Below are positions 1 through 5,963 of a stretch of 22,081 nucleotides of DNA, one piece after another. A program made the position numbers and the translations under genes. This DNA is from a virus. How positions within the stretch are numbered: position 1 is the first letter of the stretch; each line of letters opens with the position of its first letter. The notes beneath the pieces were generated by a model. That model had not been told where the DNA came from. It did not search any database and saw only the letters and a list, made by a program, of their open reading frames with translations. The DNA lies in IMG/VR virus record IMGVR_UViG_3300042861_000607, positions 1 to 22,081 of that record, one strand, 5' to 3'.

Positions 1-11
1 TTACTACCTTT

Positions 12-112
12 CCTCCTGCAGGAGGTTTCGTCCTATCGTCTCTGCAGCGTCTGCCGGGCCAGTCGATAGGGCTTGGGAGCCCGGATGATTGGCGGGCTAA
101 ACGTCCGCCTTT
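12..112. other. Hairpin-rich noncoding stretch at left edge
   Basis: I see no gene in the first 118 bases, but inverted repeats are dense. There is a perfect 14-base palindrome at 12-25 (CCTCCTGCAGGAGG). A 7-base stem pairs 32-38 with 64-70, with a small inner hairpin 44-47/51-54. A competing stem pairs 54-59 with 79-84. Hairpins also occur at 69-73/78-82 and 91-97/103-109, the last followed by TTT on the plus strand. The stretch lies downstream of the HNH gene on the minus strand. It could be a terminator cluster, the leader of a gene beyond the window edge (the AGGAGG in the palindrome could be its ribosome site), or a structured RNA. Confidence 0.4.
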
Positions 113-118
113 CAGTTC

Positions 119-862
119 TTAGCTGTCAAACAAGGCCATCAAGTTCTTGACGCCTTCTTGCAGCTTAGCGGTCAATTCTGAGGGCTGCTTGTGCTGGCAC
201 AAGTAATCCAAAGAACTAAGGATAATTTTCGGCTCTTCTTTCATCTTGCCAATTGCTTGGTTGCAAGCCTCGCAAAGAAGTCCGCGAACCTTACCCGTTT
301 CGTGATCGTGGTCCACCGCGAGAGCCTTGGGCTCACCATTGCGAGTACCGCCATCAGTCCCCTTGCAAATGGCGCATTTGCCATTTTGCGCTAGCAACAT
401 TTGGCTGTAATCAAACAACGTGATGCCAAAGCGACGTTGCAAATCACTATCTTTGTAGTCGGTTTTGAAAGCCTTGCGGTGGAGGCGATAATATTCAGGG
501 TTTGAGCTATCCAGTTTATTATCGTCACTTTTGGTGGCGATAGAGCGGCTCAGTGAAAGGTTGTCCGCCTTCAGATTAAGGGGATTGCCGTCATTGAACT
601 TAACCCTACCATTCGGCCACTCACCGTTGAGCAAAACCCAAGCAATGCGCGCCGAAGGGATATTCTGGTTTCCGATGCGAATATAACCATACGAAACCAA
701 GTTTCCGTTTTTGTCTTTGCGTGTCGCTTTGTTGCAGCCCGCAACTTCACCCGCATAAACATTTTTGGCCGGAGACTTAATCCAGTAGATTACGCCCGTA
801 TCAGGCTCATACACCAAATACTCCTTCACCAATTCGACCGATACATCATCAACACTTGGCAT
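119..862 (-). CDS. HNH endonuclease, endonuclease VII type
   Basis: A 247-residue nuclease with two parts. The C-terminal part (about residues 150-215) matches the recombination endonuclease VII fold: a CAIC pair (C163, C166), the metal and catalytic stretch VDHDHETGKVRGLLC around residues 183-197, and a second pair C197/C200 that would complete a zinc site. The N-terminal part has YEPDTGVIYW and GYIRIG (residues 18-64), like the leading domain of phage HNH_3-type homing endonucleases. I start at the ATG at 862 because GGAGG lies 5 bases upstream at 868-872. A longer TTG start at 904 is open but has a weak site, and the shorter start aligns with the other HNH gene at 3612. It lies behind the capsid gene terminator. 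It could be a free-standing homing nuclease or a Holliday-junction resolvase; I favour homing because of the N-terminal domain. Confidence 0.85.
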   Translation of the reverse strand: MPSVDDVSVELVKEYLVYEPDTGVIYWIKSPAKNVYAGEVAGCNKATRKDKNGNLVSYGYIRIGNQNIPSARIAWVLLNGEWPNGRVKFNDGNPLNLKADNLSLSRSIATKSDDNKLDSSNPEYYRLHRKAFKTDYKDSDLQRRFGITLFDYSQMLLAQNGKCAICKGTDGGTRNGEPKALAVDHDHETGKVRGLLCEACNQAIGKMKEEPKIILSSLDYLCQHKQPSELTAKLQEGVKNLMALFDS

Positions 863-985
863 TTCGTCCTCCATAGGTTGCCGAGCGTGTAGATACACCC
901 TCAATAACCTTCTGTCAAACGATAACCTCCTAGATTGCCAACTCAGTATCTTTCGAAATTATCCGTCAAAAACCTACCCTACGCA

Positions 986-1021
986 AGGTTGCCACCTACC
1001 CGCTGGGGCGGGCGGCAACCT
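986..1021 (-). terminator. Hairpin terminator after the capsid gene
   Basis: Outer arms AGGTTGCC (986-993) and GGCAACCT (1014-1021) enclose an inner stem CCCGC/GCGGG (999-1003/1008-1012) with a TGGG loop. It begins 11 bases past the capsid stop codon. On the minus strand there is no clean U-tract directly after the stem, only scattered T, so it may be a rho-independent terminator of moderate quality or a 3'-end stabilising hairpin. It separates the capsid unit from the HNH gene. Confidence 0.6.
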
Positions 1022-1031
1022 CTTGATTTTA

Positions 1032-1946
1032 TTAGTGCGTTGGGAAGCTGCCAAAGATTGAGCGCCAGTTATAATACCCAAACGAATAGCGCTCATAGCC
1101 CTTCACAAGAAGGTTATCAGTGGTGAAGTCAACCTGCATATCCATCTCGTACGGCACGCGTTCCATGTACACCAAGCCTTTGATGTTGGTGAGCAGGAAC
1201 CAAGCGTAGTTCGACGTCAGGAAGTCCATGACCATATAACCTTCCGGCAGACCGCCAGCGGTTGTATGGATGGCGTTGACGTCGTTGTCTGCTGTGCCCG
1301 GACGCAGTTCGGTCTTTGTAAGACGGATCGCAACCGGCTCCAGAGCCGGGGGAACGATCAGCTTACGACCGCGAGCGAACATCTTCAGACCAGCGATGTC
1401 TTTGAAGTTCTGTCGGATCGAGACCATTGCGTTGAGCAGCGACGACTCGTTCAGGTCAACCTGAACAATCGGCGTGTTCGGAATCACACCGCCGTCGATC
1501 GGGTGATTGAGCGAACACAGCGGCTGACCGTCACCACCCACAGCCTGATTATAGGTCTGGGCAGTGTTGAGCAGGTTCGCGCCGTAGATTTCCTTTGTCT
1601 GACCGAAGGATTCGATCAGGCCGAGGTTTGTCGGTGTGAACTGTGTCTTGTAGAGGTTGTCGTCAATCGCCTTACGAGTGATCGCGTATCCGAGACCAAT
1701 CTCGTAGTGCTCCTGATTATAGACGTAACGCTCTGAAGCGTTGTTGTCGAAGCTGACCGCACCACCTTCAGTCTTGATCGCAGCAAGACCGAGGTAACGC
1801 ATTTCAGCAGTGCGCTCCAGCGCCATGTTTGACTTGGCCTTTTCAAAGACCTTGTCCCACTGGCTGGGAATCTGAGGATATTTTCCTTCGACGCCACGCA
1901 GACCCGGCAGAAGCAGGTCGCGGATGGCAGAGAGATTAACGGCCAT
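1032..1946 (-). CDS. Major capsid protein (HK97-fold type)
   Basis: A 304-residue protein that would form the icosahedral shell. It has the features of phage head subunits that lack a protease-cleaved N-terminal arm: a short N-terminus (AVNLSAIRDLLLPGLRG), a central stretch with GQPLCSLNHP at about residues 139-148, and a beta-rich C-terminus ending in YGYYNW-type aromatic residues (FGYYNWRSIFGSFPTH). The length and the NHP motif recall Mu gpT-like heads, but the match is distant and made by eye. The ATG at 1946 has AGGAG 9 bases upstream. It follows the decoration-like gene by 15 bases in the same unit and is followed by a strong hairpin, the normal layout for the most highly expressed virion gene. 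The scaffold-like and GroES-like genes upstream fit a head-assembly cluster. Confidence 0.75.
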   Translation of the reverse strand: MAVNLSAIRDLLLPGLRGVEGKYPQIPSQWDKVFEKAKSNMALERTAEMRYLGLAAIKTEGGAVSFDNNASERYVYNQEHYEIGLGYAITRKAIDDNLYKTQFTPTNLGLIESFGQTKEIYGANLLNTAQTYNQAVGGDGQPLCSLNHPIDGGVIPNTPIVQVDLNESSLLNAMVSIRQNFKDIAGLKMFARGRKLIVPPALEPVAIRLTKTELRPGTADNDVNAIHTTAGGLPEGYMVMDFLTSNYAWFLLTNIKGLVYMERVPYEMDMQVDFTTDNLLVKGYERYSFGYYNWRSIFGSFPTH

Positions 1947-1961
1947 TTGCTAATGCTCCTA

Positions 1962-2594
1962 TTAGGCGATGCCGGTGACAGCACTATTCGTGCGGAGCCA
2001 CTCGTTGTTGAAGCCAACTTCGACGTAGTTGTAAATCGAAGTCGCGTCGGTTCCGTTCGAACCCGGCGGGTCCAGAACCACGTTGGTGATGATGAACGGG
2101 TAGGTTGCTGTTACGCCGATTGTATCGACAAACGCACCCGACTGCTGTGTCAGGGCGTCGCCTGTGCCAGCATTCAGTTCGCAATACTGACCAACCGGCG
2201 ATGTGCCGAAGGCGGTCGGTGTGCCCGAAATCTGGAAGCCAGCGCCCGATGTCTGCACGATGAAACGCGCATTCGGGTCGTCAACAACGTAAGCGATGAC
2301 GTCGCCTGTGGCGTCCGAACCCGGCCAATACTGCGACCAGACTGTGCGCTTCTGCGATGTCGAGAGATACTGGCAACCCCAGAAGATGCCAGCGAGCGGC
2401 GCAGTGGCTGTCGAGCCGCCAATCGCCTGTGTGATATAGCCCGTTGCAGGAACGAGGTTGATGACCGCGTCGCCCTTATAAATCGGGGTAGCGTTTGTAG
2501 AGGCAATCCGACGTGTCGAAATGCGCCAGTTTACTGAAGCACCCTGAGAGGTGTTTACCGGTCGAAAACCGAAGGGTGAAAAATTGTTCGCCAC
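1962..2594 (-). CDS. Putative head decoration or stabilisation protein
   Basis: A 210-residue, Gly/Thr/Ser/Ala-rich, low-charge protein that begins ANNFSPFGFRPV and ends in repeated beta-type segments. No enzymatic motif is visible. It sits immediately upstream of the capsid gene, as small head-decoration or head-stabilising proteins often do in podovirus-like phages. The start is GTG at 2594, chosen because AAAGGAG lies 6 bases before it and no ATG lies near. It is the first gene of the transcript that starts from the promoter near 2860. The role is inferred from position and composition only. It could instead be a head fibre or a minor coat protein. Confidence 0.6.
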   Translation of the reverse strand: MANNFSPFGFRPVNTSQGASVNWRISTRRIASTNATPIYKGDAVINLVPATGYITQAIGGSTATAPLAGIFWGCQYLSTSQKRTVWSQYWPGSDATGDVIAYVVDDPNARFIVQTSGAGFQISGTPTAFGTSPVGQYCELNAGTGDALTQQSGAFVDTIGVTATYPFIITNVVLDPPGSNGTDATSIYNYVEVGFNNEWLRTNSAVTGIA

Positions 2595-2838
2595 GGCTTT
2601 CTCCTTTCATACGGTGGAGAATGTCGTTGACTGCAACAGCGCGCGGCAGAAACGGACTAGAGATTTTGAAGCAGTTCAGCGCGAACTACTGAGAATGTTC
2701 GGGACTTGCCCGACGTTTGGCATTAGCCAAACTTAGATGCGGAACCTTTGCCGTCACCCCTCAGCGCGAGAAGTTCAGGCGGTCAGTGCCGCAAATAGAA
2801 ATAAACAAATGCCTGTCAGGCAATGTTTACAAATCTTC
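2595..2838 (-). promoter_or_regulatory. Long structured leader of the capsid unit
   Basis: This stretch of roughly 240 bases between the likely promoter and the GTG start at 2594 has no credible gene. It can fold into at least three hairpins: 7-base arms GTTTGGC/GCCAAAC at 2715-2721/2726-2732 with a 4-base loop; TGCCTG/CAGGCA at 2810-2815/2817-2822, which is also a near-perfect operator-like palindrome just downstream of the predicted start site; and AGTTC/GAACT at 2673-2677/2683-2687. It may set message stability or translation of the capsid genes, or bind a regulator. I saw no known riboswitch. Confidence 0.4.
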
Positions 2839-2845
2839 AGTTTGC

Positions 2846-2874
2846 ATTTTGCCAGCAATAACAAAGCATGTCAA
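2846..2874 (-). promoter_or_regulatory. Putative sigma70-type promoter for capsid genes
   Basis: On the minus strand a perfect -35 box TTGACA (2869-2874) is followed by a 17-base spacer and a -10-like CAAAAT (2846-2851, four of six consensus bases). Transcription would start near 2839 and run through the decoration and capsid genes. It lies just past the hairpin that ends the upstream unit, which supports a separate, probably strong, late or constitutive promoter. Confidence 0.5.
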
Positions 2875-2884
2875 GCTGGAGGAT

Positions 2885-2907
2885 GAGGGGGAGGAATCCC
2901 TCCCCTC
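2885..2907 (-). terminator. GC-rich hairpin between units
   Basis: GAGGGGGAGG (2885-2894) pairs with CCTCCCCTC (2899-2907) with one bulged G and a 4-base loop. It lies about 40 bases after the stop of the gene ending at 2947 and directly before the capsid promoter. No U-tract follows on the minus strand, so the terminator call is weak; it may instead insulate the promoter. Confidence 0.35.
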
Positions 2908-2946
2908 TCTATAACAAAGTTTCATCGCTCAAATTGTGCGATTAAA

Positions 2947-3522
2947 CTATTCAGAAGGCACGTCAATCCGACTATGCGATTTGCTGAATCGATTGACCTG
3001 ACGCGGCCCAAGGTCTCCGTTTCTACCTTCGCGCATCTGCGCTTCTTTTGTATAAACGGCTTCTCGTGCCAGACGACGCTCTTCCTCACGGGCTTCCTGA
3101 GTGAACATCATGGGGCGCTCCATGAGGACCAATCCGCCAACTTCGACAGTATCGCCCTTCCAGCCCTTAGGCATAAGCTCAGGATGACGGCTTAGCGGGA
3201 CAGGCGTCCAGCCATTAAGCTCGTTCTGGCGGATGCGGTCGATGTCGTCCTGATTAAGAACGGACTTCAATTTCCATTGATAATCCCATCCATCTGGCGG
3301 CGGAGGAGCCCAATATTTGTCTCTATCCGCACCATGAGCCAAATCCGGGTTGCTGCGAAGCTGGCGAATGCGGGCCTCAGCACGGAGGCGTGACTGTTCC
3401 GGCGTCTCGACAATCTTTCCGGTGGGGCTAACTTCCATGTAAGTATCGGCTTCAATAGGAGATGAAGCTGCTCTTAGGGCCTTACCTTCGCGGGTGCGGC
3501 CATCAATGTTTTCAGTAGACAT
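2947..3522 (-). CDS. Hypothetical phage protein in head gene cluster
   Basis: A 191-residue, highly charged protein with no family I can name. The middle holds WAPPPPDGWDYQWKLKSVLN and a Trp-rich patch (GWTPVP, KGWKGD). The last third is rich in Glu and Arg and probably helical (EAREEERRLAREAVYTKEAQ), ending RIDVPSE. There is no signal peptide or membrane segment. The ATG at 3522 has AAGGA 8 bases upstream. It sits between the scaffold-like gene and the capsid unit, separated from the scaffold gene by the antisense HNH gene and a terminator. A virion or assembly role is inferred from position only. Confidence 0.6.
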   Translation of the reverse strand: MSTENIDGRTREGKALRAASSPIEADTYMEVSPTGKIVETPEQSRLRAEARIRQLRSNPDLAHGADRDKYWAPPPPDGWDYQWKLKSVLNQDDIDRIRQNELNGWTPVPLSRHPELMPKGWKGDTVEVGGLVLMERPMMFTQEAREEERRLAREAVYTKEAQMREGRNGDLGPRQVNRFSKSHSRIDVPSE

Positions 3523-3551
3523 TGCTAATTTCCTTCATTCTATGTAGAAGG

Positions 3552-3584
3552 AAAAAGCCGCTGATGTTCGAGCACCAGCGGCTT
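3552..3584 (-). terminator. Rho-independent terminator
   Basis: On the minus strand the 9-base arms AAGCCGCTG (3576-3584) and CAGCGGCTT (3555-3563) close a 12-base loop, and TTTTT overlaps and follows the second arm. This is the best canonical terminator in the window. It would end transcripts coming from the portal-scaffold unit before the gene at 3522-2947. On the plus strand the same hairpin lies just ahead of the HNH gene start and could affect its translation. Confidence 0.65.
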
Positions 3585-3611
3585 ACAACCATAAACCCAA
3601 GGAAGTGGGCC

Positions 3612-4154
3612 ATGGCCAAAACCGACGCTCTCACAGCGGACTTTCTCCGTCAAGCTATTAGTTACGACCCGGAAACGGGCATTTTTATTTGGAAGAATCG
3701 CCCCCGCGACCATTTTCGGACAAAACGGGGACAATCCATATTTAATTCCCAATTTGCTGATGAGCCTGCCGGAAGTCTTAGCCCTGATGGTTACATCCGA
3801 ATACCAATGGCAGGTGTATCGCATCTCGCCAATCGTCTTGCATGGCTTTATGTTCATGGCGAACTCCCGTTGGGAGAAATAGACCATGAAAACCATAACA
3901 AATCCGATAATCGCATATGCAATCTTCGCGATGGAACACACTCCAACAACCAGCACAATCGGAATGCTTACGCCAATAATACCAGTGGGTATAAAGGAGT
4001 AAGTTGGCATAAGGGCCACATAAAATGGAAAGCATCCATAAGGGTCAACGGAAAACTTATTCACTTGGGATACTTCCAAAGTGCAGAAGAAGCCAGAGAC
4101 GCCTATAACAATGCTGCTCCAATTTATCATGGCAAATATGCCAGACTAGGCTGA
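3612..4154 (+). CDS. HNH homing endonuclease with AP2 domain
   Basis: A 180-residue nuclease and the only convincing plus-strand gene. Residues 8-65 form the leading domain seen in phage HNH proteins (YDPETGIFIW, GYIRI). Residues 88-115 hold the HNH_3-type core, EIDHENHNKSDNRICNLR, with D91, H92 and H110 as the likely metal and catalytic residues. Residues 123-179 form an AP2-type DNA-binding domain (SGYKGVSWHKGHIKWKA, LGYFQSAEEARDAY). I start at ATG 3612 because AAGGA lies 8 bases before it, the stretch further upstream overlaps a terminator hairpin, and this start lines up with the other HNH gene. It runs against its neighbours and overlaps the 3' end of the scaffold-like gene by 9 bases, as expected for a free-standing homing gene inserted between virion genes. 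Confidence 0.9.
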   Translation: MAKTDALTADFLRQAISYDPETGIFIWKNRPRDHFRTKRGQSIFNSQFADEPAGSLSPDGYIRIPMAGVSHLANRLAWLYVHGELPLGEIDHENHNKSDNRICNLRDGTHSNNQHNRNAYANNTSGYKGVSWHKGHIKWKASIRVNGKLIHLGYFQSAEEARDAYNNAAPIYHGKYARLG

Positions 4155-5186
4155 TAGCTTTCCTTCTCTAATCAGAGCTGCCCTGTTCCGCGCATATGCT
4201 TCAATGGCTTTTTCCCGAGGTAAATCGGGGAAGGCCATAAGCGCAAAATCAACCTGTGCACTATCCAGAACCATTGTGTTTGGGCTGGAACTTCTTGGCG
4301 TTGACGCACTAGCCGAAGAAGTAACCGGCGCAGAAGCGGCAGGTTTTTTCATGGGTGCAGCCTGTCTTTGAACTGGTTCCGGGGCAGGCTCATCGTAGCC
4401 ACCTTCGTCAATCGCATCGTATCCAAGGCGGCTTTCAATGTAACGGAAATACTCAGGTGATTCCGCCTGAATGCCGTCTTCAACCGCATCTTGGTGCGCT
4501 CTCGTAAGCTTGCCAATCTTATTCACCGCATCCGGGTGCTCACGCAGCCACTGAGCGGACTTGGGGGCCAGCTTAGACGCATAAACTTCCACAGGATCAC
4601 GCGGAATTTGCGGCTCGAAATTCGGGATTTCCGGCTCACGAACGGCGCCTTCCTGAGGAGCCTGAAGCATTTCTTCAAGCTTTTGCTTGCCGTTGTTAAG
4701 CTGCAAAAGATGGCTTTCAGCCTGCGCCATAAGACGCTGGGCCTTTGCCGCCATAGCATAATCGCCAGCAGCCATAGCCGTTGCGTAATCACGCTCTGCG
4801 CTAGAAGCCGCTTGTTCCGTCGCATCAATCGCATTCATTAGAACGCGAAGGTTAGAATCCTGAACTTCTGTGCGGGCATTGTTAACTTGCTGAGCCTGCT
4901 CACGGGCATACTGCTCTGCCTGCCTACGGGCGTCACGCTCTGCCTGCGCAACCTGTTTTTGATACTCATACTGTCGTTTTAGCTCGTTAAGAGCCTTTTC
5001 GCGCTCATCAACGGCATTTTTTCGAGGAGCCTCAACTTCCGGCTCTTCTTCCTGCGCCTCTACAACTTTTGCAGAAGGCTCAGAGATGGTCGCGTTCTTA
5101 GAACTAATATCTACTTCTGCGACATCTTCATCCGGGAGAATAACCTCTACCGGCGCTTCTTTCGGGATATCATCTTCAATATTCAT
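4146..5186 (-). CDS. Putative capsid scaffolding protein
   Basis: A 346-residue protein with the layout of phage scaffolds. The N-terminus is very acidic (residues 1-55). A long coiled coil follows (about 60-180, rich in Gln, Glu, Arg and Ala, e.g. EREKALNELKRQYEYQKQ), then an Ala/Pro/Ser-rich linker (about 265-305) and a short basic helical C-terminus (EKAIEAYARNRAALIREGK) that could contact the capsid. No enzyme motif is visible. The ATG at 5186 follows AAGGGGG. It lies between the GroES-like gene and the capsid genes. The call rests on composition and position; a minor head or internal virion protein is the alternative. The 3' end overlaps the antisense HNH gene by 9 bases. Confidence 0.65.
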   Translation of the reverse strand: MNIEDDIPKEAPVEVILPDEDVAEVDISSKNATISEPSAKVVEAQEEEPEVEAPRKNAVDEREKALNELKRQYEYQKQVAQAERDARRQAEQYAREQAQQVNNARTEVQDSNLRVLMNAIDATEQAASSAERDYATAMAAGDYAMAAKAQRLMAQAESHLLQLNNGKQKLEEMLQAPQEGAVREPEIPNFEPQIPRDPVEVYASKLAPKSAQWLREHPDAVNKIGKLTRAHQDAVEDGIQAESPEYFRYIESRLGYDAIDEGGYDEPAPEPVQRQAAPMKKPAASAPVTSSASASTPRSSSPNTMVLDSAQVDFALMAFPDLPREKAIEAYARNRAALIREGKLSA

Positions 5187-5201
5187 GGGAGCGCCCCCTT
5201 A

Positions 5202-5615
5202 TTAAAACACCAAATCAGGCGATGATACGGTCAAACGGATGTTAATATCCGTGATAATGCGGCACAAAACAGCGTCTTTTGTAGCAGCACTTGTGCTTGT
5301 ATTTAGCGTAACAGGGAAGCCGTCGCTTGCACGAAACGCAACCCAGTCCCCGACATTGATGTCGCGGAACTTGTGGCCCGCATCATCAAGGTAACAAGTC
5401 GGACCCATCTTAACGACTAGGCCAACCTTTCCTTGGTGCGCGTCCTCTCCCCGCATATTATCTGTGAGGATGATTCCGGACTTCGTCTTCTCAGGCCTCA
5501 TATATACGGCAACCAGAACGTCTGAGCCATACAACTGAACGCCACTAATATCACCAACCTTATCCAGAAGCTCCTGTTTGGGGTCAGTATCATGCAACAT
5601 CAATGCAGCAGGCAT
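5202..5615 (-). CDS. Phage GroES-like co-chaperonin
   Basis: A 137-residue protein resembling Cpn10/GroES. After an N-terminal extension of about 30 residues, the beta-barrel starts at DVLVAVYMRPEKTKSG. The stretch EKTKSGIILTDNMRGED (residues 42-58) matches the GroES mobile loop, with IIL at 48-50 in the place of the IVL tripeptide that binds GroEL. GKVGLVVKMGP and DINVGDWVAF complete the core. It would cap the host GroEL, or change its chamber, to fold a phage protein, as T4 gp31 does for the T4 capsid protein. Its position just upstream of the scaffold-like and capsid genes supports the major capsid protein as client. The C-terminal 25 residues are unlike GroES. The start lies 2 bases after the previous stop. 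Confidence 0.82.
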   Translation of the reverse strand: MPAALMLHDTDPKQELLDKVGDISGVQLYGSDVLVAVYMRPEKTKSGIILTDNMRGEDAHQGKVGLVVKMGPTCYLDDAGHKFRDINVGDWVAFRASDGFPVTLNTSTSAATKDAVLCRIITDINIRLTVSSPDLVF

Positions 5616-5617
5616 TG

Positions 5618-5827
5618 CTATTCTCTTTCATCATCTAAACCGATGGCTTTTCGGTTTGCTTCGCTTGCAAGTTCGAGAGCTTCCCGAACTCCATGAATGC
5701 GCCCGACACGGTAACGGTAGTCACTGAAATCGGACGCCCGACCATTTATTAGTTCAGCAGCAAGCTTCTCTAATAAATCGCCAATCTCTTTTTCGATAAG
5801 CTGGTAAAGGCGTAAATCGAGGTTCAT
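5618..5827 (-). CDS. Small conserved-looking phage protein
   Basis: A 69-residue, mostly helical, acidic protein (MNLDLRLYQLIEKEIGDLL..., then GRASDFSDYRYRVGRIHGV and ALELASEANRKAIG). I do not recognise a named family, though the SDYRYRVGRIHGVREAL stretch has the look of a conserved small protein from phage head regions. Its ATG at 5827 overlaps the stop of a 22-codon ORF (ATGA), which may supply translation by coupling because its own upstream GGGG is a poor ribosome site. It ends 2 bases before the GroES-like gene, so the two are probably translated together. Confidence 0.6.
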   Translation of the reverse strand: MNLDLRLYQLIEKEIGDLLEKLAAELINGRASDFSDYRYRVGRIHGVREALELASEANRKAIGLDDERE

Positions 5828-5892
5828 GAGGATAACCCCGAAGAATTAAATCGAAACTTATTTAGTTTTATGATAGTGGGATTTTTAGCCAT
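5824..5892 (-). CDS. 22-residue leader ORF
   Basis: A short reading frame, MAKNPTIIKLNKFRFNSSGL plus two serines, starts at ATG 5892 with GAGG 7 bases upstream. Its stop overlaps the start of the next gene as ATGA. The peptide is basic with no membrane segment. It could be a real small protein or simply a leader that carries ribosomes to the 69-residue gene. It is too short for composition statistics, so the call rests on the ribosome site and the overlap. Confidence 0.4.
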   Translation of the reverse strand: MAKNPTIIKLNKFRFNSSGLSS

Positions 5893-5919
5893 AGCATAAC
5901 CTCGCATTGCTGTTGGTTA

Positions 5920-5954
5920 GAAAGCGGCAGGAACTCACGATCCCTGCCGCTTTC
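5920..5954 (-). terminator. 12-base perfect hairpin (possible terminator)
   Basis: GAAAGCGGCAGG (5920-5931) and CCTGCCGCTTTC (5943-5954) are exact inverted repeats around an 11-base loop. It lies just after the stop at 5964 of the proline-glycine-rich protein gene. The stem ends in TTTC without a longer U-tract on either strand, so it could work weakly in both directions or serve as an RNA-processing or stability hairpin that lowers expression of the genes after it. Confidence 0.5.
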
Positions 5955-5963
5955 GCTTATATC

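Noticed and set aside
1266-1736. 156-codon plus-strand frame
   Set aside because: It lies fully inside the capsid gene on the other strand and resembles no protein.
1947-2537. 196-codon plus-strand frame
   Set aside because: It is antisense to the decoration-like gene, has Cys/Arg-rich nonsense composition and no ribosome site; a shadow frame.
3540-4130. 196-codon minus-strand frame
   Set aside because: It is antisense to the HNH/AP2 gene, which has clear domains; the minus frame has none and crosses the terminator hairpin.
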